43,909 nucleotides of DNA from Micromonosporaceae bacterium (GTDB lineage Bacteria; Actinomycetota; Actinomycetes; Mycobacteriales; Micromonosporaceae). The position numbers were made by a program, and so were the translations under genes. The notes under the pieces were generated by a model that worked only from the letters and a program-made list of their open reading frames with translations, searched no databases and was not told the origin of the DNA. The stretch is taken from positions 1 through 43,909 of the forward strand of contig JAHRHA010000041.1 of assembly GCA_020027875.1 (NCBI GenBank). Reading direction: 5' to 3'. Shown here piece after piece: positions 6,481 through 14,781 of the stretch; position 1 is the first letter of the stretch, and each line of letters begins with the position of its first letter.

Positions 6481-7461
6481 TTATCCGCGCGGCCGCAGAC
6501 CCGCCGCGCGATAGATGTCGTCGATCACCTGCATCGTGCGCACCGCGTCGGAGGCCGGCGTCAGCACCTCGCCGTCGTCGCGCACCGCGGCGGCGAACGC
6601 GCGGAGTTGACACGTGTAGGTTGGCTCGCCCGCCACCCGCTCGTGCCGGCTCCGCCCGCGCGAGCTGACCGTGAGCCGGTGGTAGACGTGCGGCGCCACA
6701 AAGTTGAAGATCTTGAGACGGCCGGTGTTGCCGACCACCTTCGCGGAGATACCCAACAACCGCCGTGACCACATCGAGCAGGTGACCCGCCCGGTGGCGC
6801 CGTCCGGAAAGCGCAGCGATGCAGTCATCGCCCGGTCGATCCCGGGCGAGCGGAGTTTCGCCTCCGCGCTGACGACTTCTGGCTCGCCAGTCCCCAGCTG
6901 TCGAAGGCAGTGCACGGCATAGCAGCCCGCGTCCATCAGCGCTCCACCGGCGAGATCGAGGCGGTAGCGGATGTCACCGAAGAGTGGCAGCGGGAAGCTG
7001 AGTTCCGTCTCGACGCGGCGAACTGGACCTATGGCACCATCGGCGATCAGGCCGAGCACCCGTCGCATCAGCGGGTGGTAGCGGTAGTGGAACGCCTCCA
7101 TAATGACAAGGCCGGACCCTTCGGCCGCCTCGGCCACCGCGCGTGCCTCGGCCGCGTTGCTGGTGAAGGGTTTCTCGCACAGGACGTGCTTGCCCGCGGC
7201 GATCGCTCGCAGTGTCCACTGTGCATGGAGCGAGTTGGGCAGGGGAATGTAGACGGCGTCCACCATCGGGTCGTCCAGGACGGCCGCGTAGTCGCCGTGG
7301 ACGACAGGCACATCCCACCTGTTAGCGAAGTGCGCCGCCCGCGCCCGGTCTCGCGCAGCCAGTGCCAGCACCTCGATCCCGTCCACCGCCCGCGCCGGCT
7401 TGATGATCGCGTTGGGGGCGATGCGCGCGGCGCCGAGCACGCCGATGCGGATGACTGTCAC
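6481..7461 (-). CDS. Gfo/Idh/MocA family NAD(P)-dependent oxidoreductase
   Basis: A 326-residue protein. The Rossmann domain begins IRIGVLGAARIAPNAI, and the family's active-site motif is CEKPF (Glu96-Lys97-Pro98). The C-terminal substrate domain contains GGALMDAGCYAVHCLR, where the conserved Asp and His normally take part in catalysis on sugars or inositols. Length and order match trans-1,2-dihydrobenzene-1,2-diol dehydrogenase-like and glucose-fructose oxidoreductase-like members. Substrate unknown. GTG 7461 is taken as start because the glycine motif follows within ten residues; the frame open to 7953 runs under the divergent DUF2461 gene. No sugar cluster is adjacent. Confidence 0.87.
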   Translation of the reverse strand: MTVIRIGVLGAARIAPNAIIKPARAVDGIEVLALAARDRARAAHFANRWDVPVVHGDYAAVLDDPMVDAVYIPLPNSLHAQWTLRAIAAGKHVLCEKPFTSNAAEARAVAEAAEGSGLVIMEAFHYRYHPLMRRVLGLIADGAIGPVRRVETELSFPLPLFGDIRYRLDLAGGALMDAGCYAVHCLRQLGTGEPEVVSAEAKLRSPGIDRAMTASLRFPDGATGRVTCSMWSRRLLGISAKVVGNTGRLKIFNFVAPHVYHRLTVSSRGRSRHERVAGEPTYTCQLRAFAAAVRDDGEVLTPASDAVRTMQVIDDIYRAAGLRPRG

Positions 7462-7507
7462 GCCCGCAAACCTACCCACCGCGCGCCGGGCAAGGGAGGA
7501 TGCGTTG

Positions 7508-8134
7508 GTGGCTTCCGAGTTCATTGGGTGGAGCGACGAGGCGCTGCTGCTGGAGCAGGCCGAAGCGGAGGGTGTCGGCGACGCCGCCCGCCGCGATGCA
7601 CGGGAGACGTTCGTGCGGGCGCCCATGGCTGACCTGTGCGATGCGCTCGCCGCCGACTTCGGGCCCGCACACGTATGGCATCTGCACCGCGACCCGTACC
7701 TGTGGCGTAACCAGTGCGCAGAGCTCGAGGTGGCGGACCGGGTCGGTCTCGGAGTTCGCTTGAGCCTGGCCGGATTGGCGGTGTGGGGCGGCATGATGCG
7801 GCTCGCACCATCACAGCTGGCTGCATTCCGCCAGGCCGTACTCGACAGCCGGTCGGGGCCGCGCCTCGCCCGTGCCGTCGCCACACTAGTGCGGGGCGGG
7901 TGGACCATCGATGGCGACACGATGAAGACCGCACCACGCGGCGTGACGCCCAACCATCCCCGGCTCGAGCTCCTCCGCCACCGTCACGTGGTGCTGCGCC
8001 GGGATTGGCCCGTCGGGGCCTGGCTGTCGACGGCAGAGCCTCTGGACCGGGTACGGAAGGCGTGGGGTGACCTCGGTCCCGTGCTCACCTGGTTCGCGCA
8101 ACATCTGGGACCGGACCCACGCCGGCGCGGCTGA
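7508..8134 (+). CDS. DUF2461-like protein
   Basis: A 208-residue protein that fits the DUF2461 (TIGR02453-type) layout: N-terminal FIGWSDEALLLE, a middle HLHRDPYLWRNQ corresponding to the family's FRxYRDxRFSxDKxPYK region, then LAGLAVWGGMMRLAPSQLAAFRQAV and a C-terminal PRLELLRHRHVVLRRDWP. The lysines of the usual DKSPYK motif are missing, so it is a diverged member. Function is unknown for the whole family. GTG 7508 is preferred over TTG 7505 because GGAGGA ends seven bases upstream. It is divergent from the Gfo/Idh/MocA gene and lies 20 bp before the decarboxylase gene. Confidence 0.75.
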   Translation: MASEFIGWSDEALLLEQAEAEGVGDAARRDARETFVRAPMADLCDALAADFGPAHVWHLHRDPYLWRNQCAELEVADRVGLGVRLSLAGLAVWGGMMRLAPSQLAAFRQAVLDSRSGPRLARAVATLVRGGWTIDGDTMKTAPRGVTPNHPRLELLRHRHVVLRRDWPVGAWLSTAEPLDRVRKAWGDLGPVLTWFAQHLGPDPRRRG

Positions 8135-8142
8135 CCTGGGAT

Positions 8143-8148
8143 TAGAGT
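8143..8148 (+). promoter_or_regulatory. Candidate -10 box, leaderless decarboxylase transcript
   Basis: TAGAGT fits TANNNT and ends six bases before the decarboxylase ATG (8155); there is no Shine-Dalgarno sequence. The spacing suggests a leaderless mRNA. No clear -35 box. Confidence 0.42.
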
Positions 8149-8154
8149 CGCGGC

Positions 8155-9678
8155 ATGGTCGAACAGGCGCCGCACATGACAGCCGACGAGTTCCGACGGT
8201 ACGGGCACCAGGTCGTCGACTGGGTCGCGGACTACTGGTCCGGGCTGCCGGAACGGCGGGTCACCCCCGATGTCTCCCCTGGCGACACCGCCGCGTTCCT
8301 GCCCGCCCGGGCACCCGAGACGGGCGAGGGATTCGACGAGATCGTCAAGGATCTCGATACGGTGGTGACGCCGGGACTCACGCATTGGCAGCACCCAAAC
8401 TTCTACGCCTACTTCCCGGCGAACACGTCCGGCCCGTCGGTTCTCGCCGACCTCGTGTGTGCCGGCATCGGCGTACAGGGCATGCTCTGGGCGACCGGTC
8501 CAGCGTGCACCGAGATGGAGACGGTGATGCTGGACTGGCTCGCCGACCTGCTCGACCTGCCGGCCCGGTTCCGCTCGTCGGGGCAGGGCGGTGGGGTCAT
8601 CCAGGACTCCGCGTCATCCGCGACTCTGGTCGCCACCCTGGTGGCCCTGTACCGGGCCAGCGGTGGCCGTTGGCGGACCGACGGCGTGGATCGCCATTAC
8701 ACCATCTACACGTCGACCCAGGGTCACTCGTCCATCGAGAAGGCCGCACGCCTCGCCGGTGTTGGCGATGGCGCCGTGCGACTGATCGATGTGGACAGTT
8801 CCACGCTTGCCCTGCGGCCCGCGTCGTTGCGGTCCGCTCTTGAGGCCGATCGCGCAGCGGATCGCGTCCCCGCGCTCGTGGTCGCGACCATCGGCACCAC
8901 GTCGACAACCGCGGTCGACCCACTGCCGGAAATCGGTGAGATGTGCCGGGAGTTCGGGGTATGGCTTCATGTGGACGCCGCCTACGCTGGTGCCTCGGCG
9001 ATCTGCCCCGAACTGCGGTGGTCGCACACCGGAGTCGAGCTCGCCGACTCGTACTGCTTCGATCCGCACAAGTGGCTGCTGACCGGGTTCGACTGCGACG
9101 CCTTCTGGGTGGCCGACCGGGCCGAGCTGATCCAGGCGCTGTCGGTGCTGCCGGAGTACCTGCGCAACGCCGCGACCGAGTCGGGGGCGGTCATCGACTA
9201 CCGCGATTGGCAGGTACCGCTGGGGCGGCGGTTCCGGGCACTGAAGCTCTGGTTCGTGCTGCGGTGGTACGGCGCGGAAGGGCTGCGGGCGCACATCCGG
9301 TCCGGCGTCGCGGTGGCGCAGGAGTTCGCGTCCTGGGTACGGTCCGACCGGCGCTTCGAGATCGTCGCGCCGTACCCCTTCTCGCTTGTCTGCTTCCGCC
9401 TCCGCCTCGATGACGATGCCGCGTCGGATGCAGCGAACGCCGAGCTGCTTCGCCGCCTCAACGCCTCCGGCGCGCTGTATCTCACCCATACGAAGGTTCG
9501 CGACCGGTTCGTGCTACGGCTCGCGATCGGCGCACCACAGACGACCCGTGAACACGTGGCCGAGGCATGGCGTCTCATCCAACAAACAACCTCAAGCGTC
9601 GATCATGACCTGGAGGTCATGATCGACGCTGATTCGCGACGGTCAGCTCATGATCACGGGGATCTTGGCGCCGGCTAG
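8155..9678 (+). CDS. Group II PLP-dependent aromatic-L-amino-acid decarboxylase family
   Basis: A 507-residue pyridoxal-phosphate enzyme of the DDC/GAD family, which removes the carboxylate of aromatic or other amino acids to form amines. Seen in order: THWQHPNFYAYFPA (76-89), the TSTQGHSS histidine (His191, stacks on PLP in the family), HVDAAYAG with Asp274 (pairs with the PLP ring nitrogen) and DPHKW with Lys306 (Schiff base). Full-length homologues usually end near the REHVAEAWRLIQQ helix; here about 28 more residues, including HDLEVMIDADSRRSAHDHGD, are encoded by a family B palindromic repeat that also sets the end. The stop TAG (9676-9678) shares a CTAG with the stop of the convergent SDR gene. 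Substrate (tyrosine, tryptophan, DOPA) cannot be told. Confidence 0.92.
   Translation: MVEQAPHMTADEFRRYGHQVVDWVADYWSGLPERRVTPDVSPGDTAAFLPARAPETGEGFDEIVKDLDTVVTPGLTHWQHPNFYAYFPANTSGPSVLADLVCAGIGVQGMLWATGPACTEMETVMLDWLADLLDLPARFRSSGQGGGVIQDSASSATLVATLVALYRASGGRWRTDGVDRHYTIYTSTQGHSSIEKAARLAGVGDGAVRLIDVDSSTLALRPASLRSALEADRAADRVPALVVATIGTTSTTAVDPLPEIGEMCREFGVWLHVDAAYAGASAICPELRWSHTGVELADSYCFDPHKWLLTGFDCDAFWVADRAELIQALSVLPEYLRNAATESGAVIDYRDWQVPLGRRFRALKLWFVLRWYGAEGLRAHIRSGVAVAQEFASWVRSDRRFEIVAPYPFSLVCFRLRLDDDAASDAANAELLRRLNASGALYLTHTKVRDRFVLRLAIGAPQTTREHVAEAWRLIQQTTSSVDHDLEVMIDADSRRSAHDHGDLGAG
9595..9667 (-). repeat. Family B palindromic element, copy 1, inside the decarboxylase 3' end
   Basis: A 73-nt element. 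Read on the minus strand it begins CAAGATCCCCGTGATCATGA and ends in a hairpin with perfect 17-bp arms, AGCGTCGATCATGACCT and its complement, around two bases (9595-9630). It aligns without gaps to copy 3 (18399-18471) at 61 of 73 bases. It lies wholly within the decarboxylase frame and eight bases from the SDR stop. Confidence 0.92.
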
Positions 9679-10421
9679 CGGCCGCCGCCGACGTCGAGGA
9701 TCGCACCGGTCACATAGGATGCCTCGGGCGAGAGCAACCACAGAATTGCCGCCGCGACCTCGTCGGGCTGGCCGCCTCGGCCCAGCGGTACCCGCTCCTT
9801 GAGCCGCTCGACCCGACCCGGCTCACCGCCGCTGGCGTGAATCTCCGTGTCAATCAGACCTGGCCGGACCGAGTTGACCCTGATGCCCTCCGCAGCCACC
9901 TCGGCGGCGAGACCCACGGTAAGCACGTCCACGGCGGCCTTCGAGGCCGCGTAGTCCACATACTCGCCAGGGCTCCCCAGTGTGGCGGCGCGGGATGAGA
10001 CGTTGACGATCGCGCCGCCCGCACCGCCGCGCCTATTACTCATACGCCGTACCGCTTCGCGGGCACAGAGGAACGCACTCACCACGTTCACCCGGAGCAT
10101 CTGCTCCACCCGTGCCGCGTCGAGATCCTCGACCCGCGCCTGGCGACCGACGATGCCGGCATTGTTGACGAGCGCCCGGACCGGCCCAAGCTGTTCGTCC
10201 ACGGTGGAGAACAGTCGGACCACGTCCGCCTCCATGGAGACGTCGCATTGGACAGCCAGTGCCTGTGCCCCGGTCTCCATGCTCCGCGCCACCACGGCCG
10301 CCGCGGCGTCGGCCCGCTCCCGGTAGGCCACGCACACGTCGTACCCCCGGCTCGCAGCGCCGAGCGCCGTCGCCGCGCCGATGCCACGGCTCCCACCCGT
10401 CACGATCACGACATCGCCCAT
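9675..10421 (-). CDS. Short-chain dehydrogenase/reductase (classical SDR)
   Basis: A 248-residue classical SDR: cofactor motif TGGSRGIG (8-15), NNAG (86-89), catalytic Ser142/143 in NVSS, Tyr157 and Lys161 in YAASK, and the VRPGLIDTEI segment. The C-terminus ends YVTGAILDVGGG as in FabG-like oxidoreductases. With an acidic residue absent after the first Gly motif and Tyr-Arg (AYRERAD) at the end of strand 2, NADPH is the more likely cofactor, by family knowledge. Substrate unknown. It converges on the decarboxylase gene; the two stop codons overlap in one CTAG. The start has no Shine-Dalgarno sequence; CACAAT lies about eight bases upstream, so it may also be leaderless. Confidence 0.92.
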   Translation of the reverse strand: MGDVVIVTGGSRGIGAATALGAASRGYDVCVAYRERADAAAAVVARSMETGAQALAVQCDVSMEADVVRLFSTVDEQLGPVRALVNNAGIVGRQARVEDLDAARVEQMLRVNVVSAFLCAREAVRRMSNRRGGAGGAIVNVSSRAATLGSPGEYVDYAASKAAVDVLTVGLAAEVAAEGIRVNSVRPGLIDTEIHASGGEPGRVERLKERVPLGRGGQPDEVAAAILWLLSPEASYVTGAILDVGGGR

Positions 10422-10664
10422 GCCGACAGATTGTGCCTGCTGCCTCGGTCAGATGCTGCCTGCGGCGTCGATCCGCTGCCGTCGCGCGCGCATCGTGGAC
10501 GGGGGCTGGGTTAGGCACTGGACATCTGCCCGCGTCTTTGGCGCCGTATCCCGCGGCACAGCGTTCAACGCCGCCGATCCCGACGCCGCTGATGCCGCCG
10601 CCGCTGATGCCGACGCCGCTGGGCCCCGACGCCACCGAGCACAACGCCGTCGCTACGGTCTCAG
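10422..10664. other. Intergenic stretch with low-complexity CCG-rich repeats
   Basis: No convincing gene. Between about 10568 and 10632 there are imperfect repeats of GATGCCGACGCCGCT-like units, which make an Ala/Asp-rich shadow frame. It lies upstream of the SDR gene and downstream of modC, so it must hold the SDR promoter and the end of the modABC transcript, but I see no clear terminator. Confidence 0.5.
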
Positions 10665-11723
10665 TCAGGCCGGGTAGGCCCGCGTCTCGGTCGCCTTGAC
10701 GGCAGCCCAGACCAGCTGGCCCGGCTGAAGTCGTAGCTGTGCGGCGGCTGCGGGGGTGACGTCCGCCGCGGCGCCGATCGGACCAGAAAGTTGGACCCGC
10801 AGGTTGTCGCCATGGCGCTGGATCCCGGCAACCGTCGCGGGCCAGGTGTTACGCGGACTACCCGAGGGGAGGTCGAGGTGCAGGGCAACGGCGGCGGGGG
10901 AAAAGGCGACGAAGGCGTCGCCGTCCATGGTGTCCGCGACGGTGATGACGAATCCGTCGGCGAGAGTGACAGTGTGGCCGATCCCGCGGCCACGATAGAG
11001 GTTGAGACCGACGAGGCGGGCGACATAGTCGGTGCGCGGACGCGCGGTAATGGTGGCAGCATCGCCCTCCTGCACCACATGGCCGTCCTCGATGATGACG
11101 AGCCGGTCGGCCAGGACCAGAGCGTCGAGCGGGTCGTGCGTCACGATCAAGGTCGCGCCGGCGTGGTCGGTGAGGTGGCGGTGCAGCTGGGCCCGCGTGT
11201 CCAGCCGGGTGCGGGCATCGAGTGCGGCGAGGGGCTCGTCGAGCAGCAGCAGGGCCGGGTCCACGGCGAGCGCCCGGGCCAGCGCGACGCGTTGGGCCTG
11301 TCCGCCGGAGAGTTGTCGGGGCTTGCGGCGGGCCAGGTCGGCCATGCCCGCCCGAGCCAGCCAGCGGGCCGCGGTCTCGTGGGCGGCTGGGCGCGACGCA
11401 CCATGACAGCGGGGGCCGAACGCCACGTTGTCCAGCGCCGTCAGGTGCGGGAAGAGCAGATAGTCCTGGAACACAACGCCGATCGGGCGCTGATCGGGGG
11501 GGACGAATGTGGCCGCGCGGGGGTCGTCGAACCGCCGGCCGCCGACGACGATGTGGCCGTCGGTCAGCGCAACCAGACCGGCGAGCGCCCGCACGGCGGT
11601 TGTCTTGCCGGCGCCGTTGGGACCGAGCAGCGCCACCACCTCGCCCGCGCCGATGCGCAGGCCGACGTCGAGGCGGAAGCCGCCGCGCTCGACAACGAGC
11701 CGGGCATCCAGGACCGGCGTCAT
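10665..11723 (-). CDS. modC: Molybdate ABC transporter ATP-binding protein
   Basis: A 352-residue ATPase that powers molybdate import. Walker A GPNGAGKTT (34-42), Q-loop FQDYLLFPHL (Gln86), signature LSGGQ (138-142), Walker B LLLLDEP (Asp162-Glu163), switch His in VTHD. The C-terminal part (about 240-352) with VTPAAAAQLRLQPGQLVWAAVKATE is the TOBE/Mop molybdate-binding domain typical of ModC. The start ATG 11723 overlaps the modB stop as ATGA; an ATG five codons upstream lies inside modB and is less likely. It is the last gene of the modABC operon. Confidence 0.93.
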   Translation of the reverse strand: MTPVLDARLVVERGGFRLDVGLRIGAGEVVALLGPNGAGKTTAVRALAGLVALTDGHIVVGGRRFDDPRAATFVPPDQRPIGVVFQDYLLFPHLTALDNVAFGPRCHGASRPAAHETAARWLARAGMADLARRKPRQLSGGQAQRVALARALAVDPALLLLDEPLAALDARTRLDTRAQLHRHLTDHAGATLIVTHDPLDALVLADRLVIIEDGHVVQEGDAATITARPRTDYVARLVGLNLYRGRGIGHTVTLADGFVITVADTMDGDAFVAFSPAAVALHLDLPSGSPRNTWPATVAGIQRHGDNLRVQLSGPIGAAADVTPAAAAQLRLQPGQLVWAAVKATETRAYPA

Positions 11724-12589
11724 GGCGTGTTGATCCATCTGTCACGCAGGGTGGCGAGGATCGTGACGGACACGGCGAGCAGGATCAGGCTGAGCACGAT
11801 GGCGGACTCCAGGTCCTTCTCCAGAGCGAGATAAACCGCGAGCGGCATCGTCTGGGTGCGCCCAGGGAAGTTGCCGGCGAAGGTGATGGTGGCGCCGAAC
11901 TCGCCCAGAGCGCGGGCCCAGCACAGGACCGCACCGGCGGCCACACCAGGCGCGACGAGGGGCAGCGTGACGCGGCGGAACGTGGTCCACCGCCCGGCGC
12001 CGAGGGTGGCGGCGGCCTCCTCGTACCGCTCGTCGGCACCGCGCAGCGCACCCTCGACCGCGATCACGAGGAACGGCATGGCGACGAACGCCTCGGCGAT
12101 GACGACGCCGGCCGTGGTGAAGGCCAGCGTGATGCCGAACGTCTCGTTAAGCCAACCACCGACGATTCCCTTGCGGCCGAAGACGAGCAGCAGCGCCACA
12201 CCGCCGACGACCGGCGGCAGCACGAGCGGCACGGTAATCAAAGCCCGCACGATGCGGCGGCCGCGGAAGTCCACCCGGGCGAGTACCCAAGCCAGCGGAA
12301 CGCCGAGAACGACGCACACGACCGTGGCGATGGTCGCCGTCAGCAAGGACAGCCGAAGAGCCGTGAGTACGCCGGGGGCGACCAGCCGCTGAGGCAGGGT
12401 CGACCACGGAGCACGGACGAGCAGTCCGGCCAGGGGCAGCACGAGGAAGGCCAGACCCAGCGCGGCGGGAATCAGCAGCGCGACCGGGGCACGACGGCCG
12501 ACCCGACGCCGGGGCGGCGCCACCGGTGCCGGCGGCCCCGGCTTTAGCACGTCGCTGTGGTGGGTGGACGGGTTGTCGTGTTTGGACAT
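11720..12589 (-). CDS. modB: Molybdate ABC transporter permease
   Basis: A 289-residue inner-membrane protein forming the molybdate channel as a dimer. After a hydrophilic Pro-rich N-terminus (1-35) come about five to six hydrophobic segments; the ABC permease EAA-type loop is EEAAATLGAGRWTTFRRVTLPLVAPG, which docks on ModC. The VLARVDFRGRRIVRALITVPLVLPPVVGG segment is typical of ModB. Its ATG overlaps the modA stop (TAATG) and its stop overlaps the modC start (ATGA), so all three are translationally coupled. Confidence 0.93.
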   Translation of the reverse strand: MSKHDNPSTHHSDVLKPGPPAPVAPPRRRVGRRAPVALLIPAALGLAFLVLPLAGLLVRAPWSTLPQRLVAPGVLTALRLSLLTATIATVVCVVLGVPLAWVLARVDFRGRRIVRALITVPLVLPPVVGGVALLLVFGRKGIVGGWLNETFGITLAFTTAGVVIAEAFVAMPFLVIAVEGALRGADERYEEAAATLGAGRWTTFRRVTLPLVAPGVAAGAVLCWARALGEFGATITFAGNFPGRTQTMPLAVYLALEKDLESAIVLSLILLAVSVTILATLRDRWINTP

Positions 12590-13380
12590 TAGGGTGCCTG
12601 GAAGCCGGCCTCGGTGAGCACCGACCTACCCTTGTCGGAGAGCACGTAGGTGACGAACGCGCGCGCGGCGGCCATATTGGGCGCTTCCTTGAGCACGATC
12701 ACGGGGTAGTCGTTGATCGCCTGCGCCGATTCGGGGAACTCGACCCCGTCAACGTCAGCCGCGGCTGATCTGACGTCGGTCCGGTACACCAGCGCGGCGT
12801 CGACCTCACCGAGCTTGACCTTTGACAGCGCCGCTCTGACGTCCTGCTCAAGCGTGACCGGGGTCAGCGCCACTCCGCCGGCGTCCAGCGCCTTCTTGGC
12901 GGCCGCTCCGCACGGGACCTGCTCGGCGCAGAGCGCCACCTTGACACCGGATTTGGCGAGGTCGGTCAGGCCGGCCACGCGGTCCGGGTTGCCCTTGGGC
13001 ACGGCGATGACGAGCTGGTTCCTGACGAACGTCACCGCATCGCCGTCCCCGTTGCCGGCGTCCGTGACCTGCTTCATGGTGGCCGGGCTGGCCGACGCGA
13101 ACACATCCGCCGGCGCGCCCTGGTTGATCTGCTGGGCCAGCGCGGAACTCCCGGCGAAGTTGAACGTCACATGCGTGCCGGGATTGGCGGCCTCGAAGTC
13201 CTTACCGATCTGGGTGAACGACTCCGTGAGCGACGAGGCGGCGAAGACGGTGACGGCGCCGGCAGGAATACCCGTGGTCTGCGGGCCTCCTTCGGAGCCG
13301 CAGCCGACTCCGGCGCTCGTCGCGGCCAGCGATGCGACAGCGAGCGCGGCAAGGGCGGTACGTGCACGGCCTTTCTTCAC
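12589..13380 (-). CDS. modA: Molybdate-binding lipoprotein of ABC transporter
   Basis: A 263-residue extracytoplasmic binding protein. The N-terminus has basic residues, a hydrophobic core and a Cys at position 27 (AGVGC), a somewhat irregular lipobox; lipid anchoring is likely. Mature features of ModA follow: TVFAASSLTESFTQIG, FNFAGSSALAQQINQGAPADVFASAS, and late DAALVYRTDV and DYPVIVLK. The serines of AASS and GSS normally bind the oxyanion. The GTG start has AAGGAG five bases upstream. The MerR/TOBE regulator gene lies just 13 bp upstream on the same strand, so it may head the same operon. Confidence 0.93.
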   Translation of the reverse strand: MKKGRARTALAALAVASLAATSAGVGCGSEGGPQTTGIPAGAVTVFAASSLTESFTQIGKDFEAANPGTHVTFNFAGSSALAQQINQGAPADVFASASPATMKQVTDAGNGDGDAVTFVRNQLVIAVPKGNPDRVAGLTDLAKSGVKVALCAEQVPCGAAAKKALDAGGVALTPVTLEQDVRAALSKVKLGEVDAALVYRTDVRSAAADVDGVEFPESAQAINDYPVIVLKEAPNMAAARAFVTYVLSDKGRSVLTEAGFQAP

Positions 13381-13393
13381 ATGTGCTCCTTCA

Positions 13394-13783
13394 CTAGGGC
13401 CGCTCGACCATGACCGTCGTCGACTTGATCACCGCGACCGCTACCGAGCCGACCTCGAGGCCGAGCTCATCGACGGCTTCCCGACTCATCAGGGACACGA
13501 CCCGGAACGGGCCCGCCTGGATGTCGACCTGTGCCATCACGGTGTCCTTGACGACGGCGGTGACGATCCCGCGGAGTCGGTTGCGGGCCGAGGAGTGTTC
13601 CGATCGCTCTTCTGGGTCGCTGCCCAGAGACCGGGCGAAGGCGGCGAGATCCGTTCCGGCGATCACCCGGTGACCATGTTCGTCGCGTTCCGCGGACAGC
13701 CGGCCGCCATCGACCCAGCGCCGAACCGTGTCGGCGCTGACCCCAAGCAGCTCTGCTGCCTCGCCGATCCGAAACGCCGTCAC
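13394..13783 (-). CDS. MerR-type HTH plus TOBE (molybdate-binding) regulator
   Basis: A 129-residue protein in two parts. Residues 1-60 hold an excisionase/MerR-like helix-turn-helix (FRIGEAAELLGVSADTVRRW, then DGGRL and HRVI). Residues about 66-129 are a single TOBE/Mop domain (RNRLRGIVTAVVKDTVMAQV, GPFRVVSLMSREAVDELGL, VAVAVIKSTTVMVE) of the kind that binds molybdate. The architecture resembles a reduced ModE, and the position 13 bp before modA supports a molybdate-responsive regulator. Start GTG 13783 is chosen because the HTH begins at once; the frame to 13822 adds residues with no match. Confidence 0.85.
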   Translation of the reverse strand: MTAFRIGEAAELLGVSADTVRRWVDGGRLSAERDEHGHRVIAGTDLAAFARSLGSDPEERSEHSSARNRLRGIVTAVVKDTVMAQVDIQAGPFRVVSLMSREAVDELGLEVGSVAVAVIKSTTVMVERP

Positions 13784-13797
13784 CCAACTACGATAAC

Positions 13798-13876
13798 CCT
13801 CGCAGATCCGAGGGCAATACACACGTACCCCTTGATTGTTCGCGACGATTTAGGTGAGCACCTAGTATCTGCGAGG
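13798..13876. promoter_or_regulatory. Nested inverted repeats upstream of the mod regulator
   Basis: CCTCGCAGAT (13798-13807) and ATCTGCGAGG (13867-13876) are perfect 10-bp inverted arms. Between them TAGGTG-AG-CACCTA (13851-13864) is a second palindrome. They lie in the gap between the ABC permease stop (13897) and the mod regulator start (13783). They could be operator sites for the regulator or a terminator of the upstream operon. Confidence 0.5.
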
Positions 13877-13896
13877 TCAATCGGGCGCCGGACTCC

Positions 13897-14781
13897 TCAG
13901 GTCGGTTCGAGCACCCCCCATCGCCGGCGTACGGCTTGATCGACGCGACCGAAGATCGCGTCCGCGAGGACGCCTACCACGAATATCGCGATCATCACGG
14001 CGATGACACCCTTGGCGTCGAGGAGCTGGCGGAGTACGTCCATCTGCGAGCCCAGCGACACCGTATCGGGGATATGGACCAGCAGCTCGCCCGCCATGAG
14101 GCTCCTCCACGCGAACGCCCATCCCTGCTTCAGACCGGCCACGATGGCGGGGAGTGAGGCAGGGGCGATGACGTACGCGTAGAGCTTGAGCCCGGTCGCA
14201 CCGATGTTCTTGCCCGCCCGCAGCAGCATCGGCGGCACGTAGTCGACACCGCCGATGACGCCATTGGCGATCGATGGGGCGGCGCCGAGTACGACCACGA
14301 AGTAGATGGCGCTCTCGTTGAGCTGGAGGAGCAGAATCGCCAGCGGAAACCAGGCGATCGACGGCATGGTCTGCAGACCGGTGATGGTCGAACCGATCGC
14401 CGCCCGCAGCACCCGGTTGCGCGCCACGGCCACACCGACGACGAAGCCGATCGCCGCCGCGAGCGCGAATCCGAGTACGGCACGGCCCAGCGTTGTCCCG
14501 ACGCCGCGCCAGAAGTCGACCTGGCCCACGAACTGCCACAGCTGGCCGCCGACCTCGGTCGGCGATGGCAGCACCCACGGGTCCTTCCATTCCGCCCAGT
14601 ACGCGAACTGCCAGATACCCACAACAAGGCCGATAGCGATGAGCTTGGGCCAGGTCCCAGCCCACAGCCGCCGCCCGAAGCCGAGCCGTCTCCGGCGGCC
14701 GGCGAGTTCCAGCGCGTCGAGTCCGGCGATGGTCGAGTCGGCCTGCGCTGACCGCAGGCTGTTCGTGATGTCAACGGCCAT
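13897..14781 (-). CDS. ABC transporter permease, sulfonate/nitrate/taurine type (SsuC-like)
   Basis: A 294-residue membrane protein with a basic N-terminal tail and about six hydrophobic segments. The EAA loop region is PMLLRAGKNIGATGLKLYAYVI followed by APASLPAIVAGLKQGWAFAWR, the classical SsuC/TauC pattern, and LPSPTEV appears near the N-terminus. It forms the channel with the ATPase encoded just upstream; the two genes overlap by 11 bp. No sulfonate monooxygenase or nitrate reductase gene is nearby, so the substrate (sulfonate, taurine, nitrate or another) is open. It is the last gene of the three-gene operon. Confidence 0.9.
   Translation of the reverse strand: MAVDITNSLRSAQADSTIAGLDALELAGRRRRLGFGRRLWAGTWPKLIAIGLVVGIWQFAYWAEWKDPWVLPSPTEVGGQLWQFVGQVDFWRGVGTTLGRAVLGFALAAAIGFVVGVAVARNRVLRAAIGSTITGLQTMPSIAWFPLAILLLQLNESAIYFVVVLGAAPSIANGVIGGVDYVPPMLLRAGKNIGATGLKLYAYVIAPASLPAIVAGLKQGWAFAWRSLMAGELLVHIPDTVSLGSQMDVLRQLLDAKGVIAVMIAIFVVGVLADAIFGRVDQAVRRRWGVLEPT

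Noticed and set aside
8155..10421. Decarboxylase plus SDR as a biosynthetic gene cluster
   Set aside because: The genes are convergent, with separate transcription, and no synthase, transporter or other tailoring gene is nearby.
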